From Lepisosteus oculatus (lineage: Eukaryota; Chordata; Actinopteri; Semionotiformes; Lepisosteidae): DNA of 64,000 bases. The stretch spans positions 27,581,501 to 27,645,500 of the forward strand of contig NC_090698.1 in NCBI RefSeq assembly GCF_040954835.1, written 5' to 3'. The notes beneath the pieces are model-generated. The model ran no database searches. It saw nothing but the letters and a program-made list of their open reading frames with translations, and was not told the DNA's origin. Numbering within the stretch: position 1 is the first letter of the stretch; the number at the start of each line of letters is the position of its first letter. The position numbers and the translations under genes are program-made. Positions 45,205 through 59,455 of the stretch are shown here, in pieces.

Positions 45205-46759
45205 TGATAAGAAAATAGTAATCTTTTTGTTTTTTCTTGCTTTTCCTATGGAAGTTATCGTAAATGCTATCAGTTAGTTTGTTGGGATATAAGTTTATTC
45301 CTGTGCTCTAGTGGTTTGTCATTGGCGTTCTTAACCAGCCTTCTCCAGAGTGCCGGACACAGCCAGCTGCTGCTGGGGACTGGAAGGTCTTGGGCTGGGC
45401 TCCAGTGGCTTCGTTCCTTGCTGCGTTATCAGTAAGAGCTGTGTGATGGCACTCTGTAGTACTGTAGGTTCTGTAAGGCTGACAGCATGAACAAAGGGGA
45501 TTGACCGCACAGTGCACATTTTGGAGGTAGGTGTTGTTACCGTATCCAGATCTCGGTGGTATGATGGGTTGTCCCAGATTGGGAGGTGTGAGAAGCAAGA
45601 TGGCATTAAAAAAGTAAGATTTTACTAAAAAATACAAAGTAAAAAAGAATTTCTAGGCTTTGGTAGATTGTGTAATTTGGGATCTTTTTGCAGACTTTCC
45701 TCACTCCTGTTGATTGCTACGCTTGTGTACATAACTCATGATTTAGGGATTTGGAATGTCTGTAGTCATCAGACTATTATGTCTGTTCCCCTACACTAGT
45801 CCTGTAGTGTATCAACATCCTAAAGATGGATCTGCAGGCCTTAGTTTGGATTAGTACACTCTGAAAGTTTGTCCAGAAAATTCTACTCCCACAAAGTCAG
45901 CTCATGGAGATTACTTTATCACCTAACCTTTGAATGTGTTATGATGGAAGTATCTGTCTATTTAATGTGAGCTGCTTTTAATCATGCTCCTCTTTGTTAT
46001 GGTATAATTTCTTTGTTTCCAAATCCTGTTTCCTGCAAAAACATTCCTGCTTAAATGACAGATATGACGCGTTTTAGAAATTAGTTATTGAGCCTTTAAC
46101 ACAAGTTGTGTGTCTGTAGATGTATGTTAGTTTGCATGGAAGCTGAAAAAGATTAAAACACATTATATTTTACTGGTTCCAATGCTCATTTATTGTTTTT
46201 AATGGTATATTTGCCTTGCAAATTAATATTTGGTTTGTTAAATATGTCCTTTTAATTCTATTAAATTTTAAATATACAAAAGTGCTAATTAAAATGTAGC
46301 CTATATACTGCACGTATGTAAGACTTTCACAAAGCTTCAAAGTTTTATTTATATACTGAGCATCTATAGAAACTGCTCACTATGTATGGTTTTAGAAAAA
46401 TGAAATACAGATTTGGAATTTTGATTAATAGTGTCTTGCATCATTTTGATAATTCATAAGTGCCTGTGGTACACTTGGTTGACGCTGACTACTGCATGAG
46501 CACTAAATCACCTCGTTAGTAAGAGTTGATGTGATTTAAGTTAGTGAATGTCAAGCCTGGTGAAAATCAAAAAAGAAATAAATAAAGGATCGACACGCCT
46601 CACTTGTCAAGAGAACGATACCTTTGCTCCGTCAGGACGATGGAGGCTGGGCATTGTCAGAGCACTGTCGCTCTGTGTGGTGCTCGGAGCCTGTTGTTTC
46701 TAAACTCAAAATATGTTATAGTGCTTATATACAGATGGGAATGTTTTAGTTGTGATACT

Positions 46760-47026
46760 AATAATTGCTTACACTTATATAGCGCTTTTCTGGACAATCT
46801 ACTCAAAGCACTTTACAGGTTATGGGGACTCCCCTCATTGTGTCCCTCTCATTATACTGGTGCATTAGGACCACATAGACCACAGGGCGAGCGACCCCTG
46901 CTGGCCACACTAACACCTCTTCCAGCAGCAACCTTAGCTTTCCCAGGAGGTCTCCCATCCAGGTACTGACCAGGCTCACAGTTGTTGAGCTTCAGTTGTG
47001 AGTTGCAGGGTGATATGCCTGCTGGC
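46760..47026 (-). repeat. 5S rRNA-derived SINE, internally deleted, copy B
   Basis: On the minus strand it begins CCAGCAGGCATATCACCCTG, passes GAGCCTGGTCAGTACCTGG and GGGAGACC (5S internal promoter region), then AAGGTTGCTGCTGGAAGAGG as in copy A. It ends with AAAAGCGCTATATAAGTGTA and AGCAATTATT. At 267 bp it lacks about half of the body present in the copy at 411-991. Confidence 0.85.
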
Positions 47027-47190
47027 TGACGTGGACGCCATACTCTCCAGACTTGATCCCCATTGAATATTGAATGTTCACCAGGTCTGCCGTGTGAAAT
47101 GTGGCTCAGAAACAAGTGAATAGGTGTGTGCTTATCCAAGCAGCTCCGTGAAGTTGGCCTACAAACGGCACAAATGCAGAAACCCACCGC

Positions 47191-47265
47191 ATTCATTAGT
47201 GCTGCGTGTGAGCTATTGAAAGTAGCGGTTAAACACAAACTGGCACAAATGCAGCACTAATGAAT
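47191..47265. repeat. 15-bp perfect inverted repeat with 45-nt loop
   Basis: ATTCATTAGTGCTGC (47191-47205) is the exact reverse complement of 47251-47265. Nearby, GGCACAAATGCAG occurs twice and a related GGCACAAACGCGG once. The unit may be part of an unclassified MITE. Confidence 0.6.
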
Positions 47266-49980
47266 CGGACCGGTTTGGTTCCCTTGCGGCGTTGTAGGGG
47301 GAAACGAATATCAACGGCACGAATTGGCACAAACGCGGCACGAACAAGTGTGGTGGGTTTAATTATTTATGCCGTTTGTGGGAGGGGGGAGTGGCGAGAG
47401 TTCAACTTCATGACGCTTGTCCAGGCACTGTGAGAGGAGTGGGGTAAAATCCCACAGCAAGGCATCTGCACCTATAAATCTGTGGCACACATTTAGCACT
47501 GGTTATAAAATTGTAAGATTTACCGTTTGTATCAATTTGTTGACCACGCACACTGCTGGTCGGTGACTTTCACAGTTGTACGGCTCTTGATGACAAATGT
47601 TAATCTGTCATCAGGGTAAGAATTTGTCATATGTGTTAAATACAATGGCAGTGCACCTCCTATAAAGACGATGATTTTCATGCTAACTTGTGAATATGTA
47701 ACATATTAGAAGTGACCTTACCTTTCATGCTTATTACACATGGCAAGTTAGTGCTTAGCATCCTGTAAAAAAAGTTATTCTTTGAAATTTTAATAAGATT
47801 GGCATTTGTCCTGTGACAGTTCTTACCTTCCTGCAAGAAGCTTTGAGGACATTTCTGCTGGTGGGTTTTCTGTCATCCTGAAGGATTGACACATACTATT
47901 TTGTTGCCACTCTGGTTAGTTGATAGTGGTATCCGTTTGATACTTTTCTTTTGTTGACTCGACTGTATGCTTTATGTGAATGTTTGTATTTTCAGTCAGC
48001 CTAATGCTCCTAAATGTATTTTCATTGAGTAAGCTGTGGTACTTTGATGCTGTTAACTTCCCTTCAATCATGCAAATGTTTCTAGTCCCCAAGGAGAAGG
48101 AGCAGGCCTATGCTGTGATAAAAACATCACCACGCTTGACTTCAGGCACGCTGGAGTTTTCATTGCTGGCCTTTCCTTTTCATTTCTCTGTGAACTTTTG
48201 CCCAAACGTAGGAATCTGTTCTATTTTTAACCCACCGGACCATAAGAGGCCATATCGGTAGGGGTGCAGTGGTTTTGGATTTCTCGAAATTGAACCAACA
48301 CCGAATTTCATCGGAAAAATAAACTGATATGAATGAAATGAATTTTGGCATTTGAGTGGATTTCATATTTTGTGAAAAAGAAAGTATTTTATACTTTCCT
48401 TTTGATAGCTTATTTCACATTAACATGGATGAAGTCTTATGTGCTGCCTTTAATTTAATACAGGGGCCGTCGTTGTGCATTTAATTTGCTGGTCAGCAAG
48501 AGACACCTGCTCTAATTTGTGCTCACACTTTAGATCAGATGGAGGAATTGGATGTTTTTTTTTCAGCTTCACGCTGCGATCAAGAATGAAAACAGTTTTT
48601 GCTCCTGAGTAAAGGAACAAATGATTATTCAGCAACTGGTCCTGTAGAAATGCAATGAAAGCATTTCACCTCCTTTTTTTATTTACTATTTATTAACCTA
48701 CTGTATATTAATGAACCTAATTTAATGATTGATGTAATAAATGTAAATGTTTTCATATAGTTTGACAAGAATGTTCATGTTTGTGTCAAGTACTTTGTAG
48801 TCCACACATTTCCATGAAGTCCATGAACAGGGCTCTCAGATATTGCTTTGCAATAGCAATAAATAGCAATTAAAGTGTTTATTTCTGACCTTGGTGATGT
48901 TGCTATGTTTATCAGCAGACAGTCTGATCTCAGCCCAAAAGGGGCTGACCAGAGGTATAAATTTGAATTCCTCTTGGATGTTTTTTTTAATTTTCCTTCA
49001 TGATAGAATAGACTTGACAGCAGCACCAATCAGACAGCTTGGTTTGGTTGGACCAAGGTTTGCTGTTTTTAGTCATCATTACTTTTAAAGTGCATTCTTC
49101 AGTGTTGAGAGTTTTCTGTTTGCCTCATTCCACAAGTGCTGGTGTATGGCTATCCAGACACTGGATTAAACACGCTCTTTTGCCCTTTTCATGTTTTAAC
49201 TTTATTTCTAAGCTGTTTATAAAACTTCACATATTGAAAATATTTATTTTCTTCACAGTCTTCTTGGCTTGGGGAATAACCTTAGGTCTGTCTGTTGATT
49301 GTCTATTACTACTTGGCTTTGTAGATACTAACCATGCAAGAGATCAGTTTGCACTGCAGTTTTGTTAAAAATTCTCTAAGTGTTTTTAATTGTTGTACTG
49401 CTGATTTATTTAGTACAAAATTATGTAAAAAATGTAAGAATGTGATCTGCCTTAAGTAAATTACAGATTTCATATTTTATGTACCCCATGCAGGAGGGTA
49501 AGTGCTTGTTATCTTAATTGTTACTTAGTCTTTGTAAATGTGTTTTTTTTCATTAATTAGTCAAATGTTCAGGATTTTTTTTTCAAACTGCAACTGAAGT
49601 GGAAGTGCTTCCGAATCTGCAAATGAGAAGTTGGAACAAAGAAAAGGTTGTGATTAAGTTCTGTTAAAATCAAAGACGCTTGATTCCCTATTTTTTCTAT
49701 TATGTAAACTAATGAATGACTTTTCTTTGACATTTTTTTAGAAGACTTCACCAACTAATTTTGAAAGCACTGCGTTCAAAAGGGCTAAGTAATTAGATAG
49801 TTGTATTGTCTTTGTGATTTCTGTAAAAGACCAGATGTTGTTTTCAAAGCAAACTCAAATCAGGATGAAGGAAAAATTAATCTGCTTTCCCAGTGTAAAT
49901 TTTTTAGTGTTACTTAATATTTAATTGGGCTTACATGGTAAAATTGTCAAACTGACTATTTACATTTATTTCTTTAAAAT

Positions 49981-50305
49981 CCATCTATCCATTTTCTAAC
50001 TGTTTTATATAGTACGGAGTTGCAGGGCGTATCTGGGGTCTATCCTGGCAAGAAATGGGCGCAAGACAGGATACATCCTAGAAGGGATGCCACTTCATCT
50101 CAGGGTGCATACAGACACAAACACGCACTCACACTCTCACACCAGGGCCAATTTTCCCAGAAGCCAGTTAACCTACCAGTACGTCTTTGGACTTTGGGAG
50201 GAAACCGGAGCAACTGAAGGAGACATGCATAAACACGGGGAGGAAATACAAAATCCAAGCAGACAGTGCTCCAGGAATTGAACCCTGGGCCCCAGTGTTG
50301 TGAGG
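49981..50305 (-). repeat. V-SINE, minus strand
   Basis: On the minus strand it reads GGGTTCAATTCCTGGAGCAC, GTTTCCTCCCAAAGTCCAAA, ACTGGTAGGTTAACTGGC, and ends TTAGAAAATGGATAGATGGA. The first bases of the tRNA head are missing. Confidence 0.8.
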
Positions 50306-53300
50306 AGCTTCTTTAACATCGGATCTCCATTTTTTTTCTTATTTATTCATGTAGCTGTCCATCAAGTTTGTGGTTCAGGGAGCTAGGAAAATGCATGTGG
50401 CATGATCCGGAAGCCCAGCATTGGGGAAAACGAAAGGAGTTCTTGTCTCTTTTCATGGACTGCAAGAATTGTAATTGGATGAGATAGCCTGTAACAGGTT
50501 TAAGGATGGGAAATATACAGTATTTTTTTAGGAAATTGCAGTGGGGGCCTTTTAAACAGTAAACTTTTCAACAGCTCCTGTAAGAAATTAGAAGGATATG
50601 GACAGGGAGGTTTGCAGTGTGGTCATAGTGGTTATGCTGTAAAAAGACCATGAGGCAGATTCTAGCGCTTTTATGCAGGAAATGCAGTTGGACTACTGGA
50701 TTTTTTTAACCTTTATATCATGCATTTTCTTCAATAATGTGCTTATGCTTTATCTTTAAGTTCCCTGTTTCTATGGTCTTACTCTGATAGATAATAATTT
50801 TTTTCTTTGGAAAAGTGTCATTTTGTAGTGATTCCATGCGTGTTATTATATCTTTTAATACTTGGTATTAAGGGTATAAAATCAGATGCTTGATAAAGAC
50901 AGTAGCATTACTGGAACACAGGCAGTATTTTTTTCTGCTGACATTTAACCACTCTGCTGTCAAGTAACGCATTTAGTAAATTTTGGATGACAGATATTGT
51001 CCATTTTTATTGTAGGTCTTTCTTGCAAACAAATTGCATGTTTATCTCCTGGCCTCCTGCCCTGGGAAAAAAACAACACATTTCTGTGTCTGGACCACCG
51101 GGGACCTGTGTTGTAATATAGATACCATTACATACTTTGTCATTACTGCTGAAGTGGTAGAGACTGGGTGCCTTGGGTTGTTTTGGTCAAAGGTGGGCCC
51201 TACATGTTTACCGCAAACAGCAAGTGCTTTTGACACCTCAGTAACTTTTCATCTCATTTTCTATTACCTATTGATGTATGGGTTCCTTAAAACTGTATTA
51301 TCTCTTTGCCTGTGTATGTACTTTTTAAACAGCATTTTTGTTTTCTTTCAGCTGTATGTTTAGCTTGTGGTACAAAGAAATATGATACCATGGCTAAAGG
51401 CATTTGTCTTTCATTGTTGTCTTATTATTCTCCGTTCAGCTGTAATCTCATCCTGTAATTGTTCATTCATTGCCTGTGATTTTGAGTTTGCAGTAAACTC
51501 ACCTTTTCTTTATTAAAATTAATTTTAAAAAAATCTCCAGACATGCTGCCCTTGCAGATGATTGGCATTGACTAAAATGCAGACAGACTGTAGCATATTA
51601 AACACAAGTGCAGATTGTTTGGCTACAAGAGCTGTAACCCAGCACAGTGGTTTTTCTTGGCTGGGCATCAAAGAGGGCCAGTAGGTGTAGTGGTGGAGTG
51701 GGACAAAGGCTGAATTGTTACAGTGGTGCATTTCATCTCACTGCTGCTTGGCAGGAATCCGGCTGCTCTAAGGTGAGGCTATGTGCCTGTGTCTAGTCAC
51801 CTGGAAAAGAAAAAGGATGCTCGGGTGACCCCTGAAAGAGCATTTGATACGGTGGAAGGTGAGAATGTGAAATCTGTATTTATTAGCCTTGTTGTTGCCA
51901 AAGCAGAAGACAGGGTATCATTTCAAACCACAACAGTGCCTTCGTTTGTTTGGCTTGCCATGCCTTTTCATAATGCTTTACGGGGGAAGAAAGCAGAAAG
52001 GGCCAGCCCGTGTTATGACAATATTGCTGCTCTGCTTTTGAGCAGGCTTCTGCTTTCACTATAATTATGAAAGCGTTAATGAACGTAAATGGTTCTGAAA
52101 GTAAAACCTTTAAGATCTCCTAAAGGAGATACCACTTTATGTGTACAGGGTCTTGCGTACATCAACCAAGCCGAATATTATAGCTGCCCCTTTTAGGACT
52201 GTTGTGTAATAGAAGTGTATCTTAATGTTACCTAGTAACCTGCAATAATGTTATTAATTGATTGTCCATTATACCACTTACATCCCATACAGAGCATACT
52301 GTATGTCTGTTCAAGGTATTTTTTTAATGATTCAATGTTAAAAGGGGCTTATAGAAGCCTGTGAATGCTGATTTAATGTTTTTGAATAATATTTTTGAAT
52401 AATATTAGGTGAAGAGATATTTCACTATATAGATATTACATTGTTTAAGTTTTGTGAGAACATGGCTATGTAATGAAGATTGAGGTGATAATTATTTTAA
52501 TGTAGTACTTTTTAACATGTATAAATATGTAGTTTTTTCCCTTTTTTATTGTATACAAAACACTATTAAGTTATCTTTTCTAGCATTGGGAAAAGGTCAC
52601 AGCTAACGTTCACATTTCCATAATTCGTAGACACTGGTTTATCTTAAGTTACTATGACCCTAAAAATGTAATCTTCTTAGGCAACAATAGCTCTTAAAAT
52701 GTGGCTTTTTTCCCCCATTGTTGGGGTGTATCATTCGCACTGTACTGACAAGGCACTCTCCCATATATACATCTCATATAGCATGTACATCATCTCAAAT
52801 CTTTGCACTGCCTTTTTTGCCTCCCCCACTTATTCTCACCATTTTTCTATTGTTCTCCTTACCCTTATATACCTTCCTTGCCATTCCCCCACATGCTCGA
52901 AGACTCCACAGCCGAAGTGTTGTTGTTTTTTCAGTGTGGAGTGAACCCTTTGCTGCCTACACACAGACACATCCTCCCAATTGGACCTCCTCAGATACAT
53001 GTATGTGCGGGCTTTACTGGTCAGTTAGCCATGTCCCCACGATGAGCCCGGTTAAGAGTGAAACAGCTGTCTGTGCCTGCTTAAAGGCCCCTGACTTTGG
53101 CTTTCTTTACACAAAGTGGAATTAGAAGCTTCTTTAGACAGTTTTGGTGATAGTCCATTAATTTTCACATTCCCATAATTCACAGCTTCCGCTTTTTCTT
53201 AAACAGCATAACTCTGAAAGGTGTTCCTTGCATTGCAGTATCATGATAGGCTGGAAATGTTAAAGAATTTCCTAAATTGACCTGACTTCTTATATGCTGA

Positions 53301-56300
53301 TCAGGATTTTAAGGTATGGATCTTTATTTGAAAACGAATCTAAACAACACCAAGATAAAAGAACAATGCGCAACTAATCTGTATAGTCAGATTATGGTAA
53401 TTCTTGTCTTTCTTCCAGTCAGTTATGCATTTGTGTAGAAAAGATCATCTGTACTGTTGGGGGAAAAAAAAGTTTTCTTATTTGAAAATCCCCAGAAATA
53501 ACATGTTATAGCAGGTCCCAAACTAGGCGTATTTGGTAGCCTCTGTTTCTGTTAAACTAGGCAGGCCATGACTGGGAAAACAAAGTGCTTCCATATGGCT
53601 TTGGGACACAGCATTTACAACTCCTGCCAGCAGGCCTTTGGCCTTCTCAATATTCGCCATACTTAACATCTGTAATTTAATGCTGTTATGATTAGAGAAA
53701 ACAAATTATCCTCCATTATGTTATTTCTAATGTATTCATACAGCCAGAAAGAACTTTTGGTGAAATTGGATCCAGGGCCAACAAATAAATCTGAAAACTT
53801 CTGTAAATCAGTGCTGGCGTTGAATAGATTTTCACTTGGTCATAAAGGCTAAACAAACTCATTAAACATTCATTTGATTATTCAGATGTTGCAAAAAGAT
53901 TAATTTTGTTACAAATACAATTTATTGTTCAATATAATAACCTACAAGGATCTGTGAAGACTTTACTTTTGAGTGCAATTTTGATGCATCAGAATGACTG
54001 TCAGAATGAAATGAAAGTGCTTGTTAGCTAACTTTCCTCAGCAGATGGAATTTTCAAAGGTCTTCAGTTTTAGCGTCAATGACAATGCCATTTAACTCGA
54101 GTACCAAAAGCGCAACAAATTACAACACTGTCCTTGCCATGTTATAGATGGAGACAAAGACAAAAAAAAGAGAAGTTTCTTTTTGTAGGCCCTGAATCCT
54201 ACTATAGCTTATGCTTCACTGAGCTGACGGTGAATTGTGGATGTTGCAGTGCTGCAGTGGCAACTTTTTTTGACATTTAAAAGAGGCAAATTTCCCAGCA
54301 CAACTGCAGCCAGATAATGAGAGAATTTCCTTCAGTTAAATACAAAGCAGATCCCAAGAGTCCACAAGTGCCACATTTGCCTAAAGATAGTGAAATTCGT
54401 CAATAAATCTAAGCTGTTGTTTAATCAGTGGCGGCTGTGAAGCAAAGCTGATGGGCACCATAGTGCAGAACCAGTGTCTAGCCAGTTTGCCTTGAGGAGA
54501 CTCTGTTTAACTCAAGTGGGGGCCACTGGAGCCTCAGTGATACCCAAACAAACTTTTTCACCTGATAAAGAGTTGTTTAGTCTCCCTTTATCTGAAAGAT
54601 CAGGTTTACAAGGATCAACTTCTCTGAGCTCTTATTCGAATGGACATAGTAGTGGTGGCCTCTTCCTCCTTGGATTTGGGAGGGGTTTTTGCATCCCTGA
54701 CAAACTTCTGTAACCCATGAGTAACTAGAGCTCACGTCCATGCGCGAGAATCACTGTTCCTCCACCCTTCTCAAGAGTTGTTTCGACTGTGCTACCTCGT
54801 TTTGGAGTATCTTACTTTGCGCTCTTGTTTTATCACTGCTTTCACCTTTCTAATTGTTTTACGAAGAACTTGGAGTAGGAGATGACGGGACGGCTCCTGG
54901 TACACTGCGGTCTACGGTGCTGAAAACATTTCAGCAACTGGTTAAAAAAAAATCCGCAAGTCATTGAAACTGCTAAATACAGGTCATTGCAGAACCCCCA
55001 TAGCTTTGCAATTATTGATGACTTTTGTCATTTTTTTTTATTTAGAGTTATTAATTTTTACATTTTGTAAAGAAAGAAATGCTTGAAGCATTATCTTACT
55101 TTTCTTTTACTTGAATATTGTAATGTACATGATATACCGTAAGCATAGTACTTCAAGGCAGTGGGTTACCAGAGAAAAATGAAAGGGTACTTTGCTTGGC
55201 AGTTGCCGAATTATCTAGGTTTTTCAATAGGGTGCAGACCTCATTGGTTTCTATAAGAGCGAAAGAATTTTTATGGGTGAGATTTGCACAGTGTTGACTT
55301 CAGTTTAAGTGCTCAGGTTGACGTTGAGAAGTGGCACGGAAAGGCCAGGGGTTTCCCCTGTGTTGCAAAATATAAACAGTCTGAGCAGGGCTGTGCGGAG
55401 CAAGGACAAATCAAATACCCAGCACTTAACAGTTTCTAATAACACCGGAGCCCAGATTTTGAAATAATGCAGTCCCATGCTTTTTTTTTTAGAGTGACTC
55501 ATACCGTGGCAGCCTGGTCAATCAGCTGTAGATGTTGAAGAAGATCTGTGTGGTGACGGCGATCTTCTTGTGTGGCCACGTGTGCAAGTCCTCTCTGAGC
55601 TCAGTGCGACCGTGTCCCCCTTAACCCTCTTTACCACCTGGCACGTGTGCAGTGCTATGGTTTCTGTTTTCTAACACGCACACAGTTCAGAACTTTTTCC
55701 AGCCAATGAGTTTTTTTTTTGTTCTCTTATTTTCCCGAAGGTAGATAATTATTGTAGTCAGCTATGCCTAATATGGCAATTTACATTTTTCTTTTGCAGT
55801 TCCATGATTTCTTTTTTTTGTTCTAAGTATAATTTACCTCCTATGCCAATGAATAAAAAGTTCAGACTTCTCAACGCCTGGTGAAGATTATCATGCCGAG
55901 ATTATCTTGTTTTCATGACGTTGGAGGGGGACAACAATTGTTTTGTAACTGTACAGACCAGTTAAATTCCGTTTTTCTGATGAATGAGTGTGGTCTGAAG
56001 TACGGGCTTTAAATAGGGTAGACTCTTTCTGTTCTGTAGGGGATGTATGCGTGATGAGTTTTGGGATAAAAAATAAGAGCTCTTACACAAATGGCACTGA
56101 TAAAAAAGAAGGATATTACAATTTTTAAAGTTATATAAAAAAAGAAATGCTATAAAGTAGAAATGAAATGTACTTTATAGTAATTTGTTAGAGGCAAAAA
56201 GAGGGAGAATACAAACATGACGTTATTCCTATATTTCTTAGCAACTGCATTCTCTTGAAAATCATCATAAACCTTAAGGGTGTTCAGTTTTTTTCCTTTT

Positions 56301-58489
56301 TAGATACACTTCTTACTGTTTCAGTGGTCAGAGTTAGCTGTTATGGTGATGAGGCCTTATACGCTAACTTGATTTATACAAAGGACAGGCATAGGAATCT
56401 ATTTAAAGGGATCTGCACCCCTCAGCATTCTCAAATTATTCAATATTTGTTCTCCTAATTCATAACTGTCTGCTTTAAAGACAAACCGTAAACCTGAAAT
56501 GTCTTCCTTATAAGATTCATTATACAATAGTAGCTAGGTATAGCTGAAAGTTTGAATTTCTTGATTTAGTCAACATGTTTAAACTTTTAGACAGTGAATG
56601 TATTGTGCCAGAACAGCACAGGATCAATAACTGTTTCCAAGCACCAAACATTATTATATTTGCAATATACTAGCTATAGTATATGTACAATCTTATTTTA
56701 ACACAATATCCATTAAAATGCCAGTATTGCACAGTAGTCAGAGCCATTATGCTTCCGTAATGCATATTAACATTTTGACTGAAAAAAGAAATCCACAGGC
56801 ATGTTTTTAAAAAAGCAACCTACAGAATTATGAGCTCCAACATGGCTGGAGCATGTCATTGTGTTGCAAAGCTTTCCCGGTGATGGAAGCCCTGAAATTC
56901 TGTGTTTAAAAGGACTCCCAGGTATAAATGTTTTGCTACCACTTGAACTGTAGTGCATTCCCTTGCTTTAGTCGCACAAGTTCTTGGTACATAATTCAGT
57001 AAGCAGCGTATTAAAATGAGTGTTTTAGTCATTCTTTAGCTGCCAGCAAAATCCATTCATAACCCTTCTCTCTGACGTGACATCCATTGAGTACTGCTGG
57101 TGGTGATTGTATGAAGTGTCTGATGATTGGCTTTTCATTAAAGGAAAGCCTTGTACACAAAGAATACTCAGTTGAAATTCCCACGGCTATTTTAAAGTGC
57201 ACCCTTTTCTCTTTTTGAAAAGCTGCCAGGGGCAGCAAAGCATACCGTAGCACAGTTGGGGGAAGTTATAAGAGAAATTGCAATTTAATGAGAGGTGCAT
57301 CGTGGGGAGGAGGCTTTTGATGTTCACTAGTGGTAGTTCTGCAGATAAGTAGTTAATTTCTTGCCACACTGTGAGCACTCAGAGGAGCACTTTCCTGCAC
57401 AAGCTTCTTGCCAGAGACTGGAAGCCACAGCTGTTAATTGGCTGCACCTGTCACTTGTTATCTGCCATAATCCAGCATGCTTTGAACCTCATGTTGAAAG
57501 GTCGGGCGGATCAGGAAAGAGCTTGGCTTTCTAAGGAAAATTGTTCAAGATAATCCTACTTTTGGCAGTCTGCAGCCCGTTTCAGATCTGCCCGTTTATA
57601 GATCTCTGCTCCTCTGTTGCATGTCCACTCTCTACGGGGGTTTGCTCAGGAAATTATGGAGTGGACTGCTTGCTCCCGTTTCTGAAGAAAAGTGTTTGAT
57701 CGGTAGGGCAGAGCTAAGAAAGCTTTGTGTCACAATTTACTGTCCGAGAATCCGTTTTGGAGAACGGTGACTTTTTAAAATTTCGATTTCAAGTCACACT
57801 GCTTCACTGCCGTTTGTGAAGAACTGAAGAGGGCAAGCAAATATTTGCCATGGTCTGGGTCACACTATAGTTCAGCCACAAGTTGAGTCACAAGCCGATA
57901 CTCATATTATCTGAACACGGTCACCACTCTTCAAAGATCCACAGGAAATGGAAGGCAGTTGTGTGGATTGTTAGAAACGATTGTTTATCATGCTAGAGAT
58001 AAACACTAATGAAGTAGATCTGTTCTTGCTTAACGGTGTTAAAACTCACATGGATCAGATTGACAGAGTTCAGACAGTAAGGTTCAAATACATTGTGTAG
58101 TTCTTTAAATTGGAAAAACAAAAAATGTGAGCTGTCTGGGCAAAACCTGGGCTCATAACTGTGTACTGGAATGTCTGGACTTTGTGAGATGTAACAAAAT
58201 CTATTCATTATTTAGATGTTTGGATTTAACTTAAAAAAATAATTAATAATTCATTGCTGTTGCAATCATAAAATTGCGATTCCCAATATCTTTTTAATAT
58301 AATTATTTTATAATGAACATTTCTTTGGACCTTGAGGACAAACAAAAGGATGATCTTGGATGTTTTGTAGGTGAACATTTTGTACTTTTAGAATATTTTC
58401 AATATTTGTTCTGTTTTAGATTCATGAAATGATGACCTATTTGAACAATTTTTAACAAGCCCACAAAGATTAGTGTTTTTTACAACTCG

Positions 58490-58819
58490 CTATCCATCCA
58501 TTTTCTAACTGCTGTATCCTCCACAGTGTCACCAGAGCCAGAGCCTAGCCCAGCAAGCAACGGGCACAAGGTGGGATCTGTCCTAGGAAACACAGATACG
58601 CACACACTCATACCAAGACCAGTTTTCCTAGAAGCAAATTAACCTACCAGTATGTCTTTGGACAGTGGGAGGAAACATAAGCACCTGGCTAAGCCCCACG
58701 TGAACCCCAGGTAGAACAAACAGACTCCAGGCAGACAGCACCCCCTGTCTGGAATTGAACCCAGGGTCCCAACGCTGTGAGGCAGCCATGCTAACCACTG
58801 CCCCAGTGTGCTGCCCCTT
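58490..58819 (-). repeat. V-SINE, near full length, minus strand
   Basis: On the minus strand it starts GGGGCAGCACACTGGGGCAG, has GTTAGCATGGCTGCCTCACA, GGGTTCAATTCCAGAC and the V-domain, and ends GTTAGAAAATGGATGGATA. It is short of part of its 3' region (the CATCCAGGGTGTA block). Confidence 0.85.
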
Positions 58820-59455
58820 GGTTAGAACAATTACTTTGGATTTTCACGTGATGTTACATTTCATACACCTGGTACCAGAATCACAATGGGAAAAGTAACT
58901 AGAGTATACTTGATTGTACTCAAGTATAAATGTGCGGAAGAAAGCATTAATTCAAGCCTTCAAAACAGGAGCTGTGCAGCCAATTATGTAGACATGGATT
59001 GATTTAAATATTTTAAAATAAGCTGGTCATGAAATAGTGCGTAGCAATGGATGTCAGTTGTAAATTCCTAGGCTACTACAGAAAAATACCAGTCTTTGGA
59101 GCGCATATTTTAAAAATAAAGGTCACAGAGGATGTATAAAGACAGAACTTGCGGCTGCAATCTCATTATAAGATAACAACCTTGTCTCTGTGCCACTGCA
59201 CTTTAACTGTTTCTTGCTTTTAGTATCAGAGCTGTTTATCACTATTGATCAGATTTCTAATGTTTCTGTCAGCAGCAGATGTATTGTGTGTTTTCCATGG
59301 ATTGCCTTATTGTTCTCTGTGCACGACTTTCAAGCACAATTCCAGAAGAGTGTGTTTATGCTATGTATGTTGATGCAAATAGTGGTCATTGCTCACTTCG
59401 TTTTGGTGGAATTTTAACATTGTTCTAAAGGCACTTTACATTGTAAGCTGCAGTA

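Noticed and set aside
45308-45637. 109-codon and 91-codon overlapping minus-strand frames
   Set aside because: They are different frames of the same GC-richer DNA and resemble no known protein.
46852-47238. 128-codon minus-strand frame and overlapping plus-strand 121-codon frame
   Set aside because: They run over the 5S-derived SINE, a non-coding repeat.
48240-48310. GGGGTGCAGTGG... sequence resembling a hAT terminus
   Set aside because: Only one end was visible and no second end or target duplication could be found.
51783-52064. Search for the next CWC27 exon (Glu/Lys-rich frame with EKKKDARVTPERAF)
   Set aside because: It does not match the expected ELRKEARQLKRE region and lacks a suitable acceptor in phase 2.
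52718-53125. 135-codon plus-strand frame
   Set aside because: Low-complexity Leu/Pro/Ser composition, three overlapping frames of similar length, no domain and no splice context. Treated as chance.
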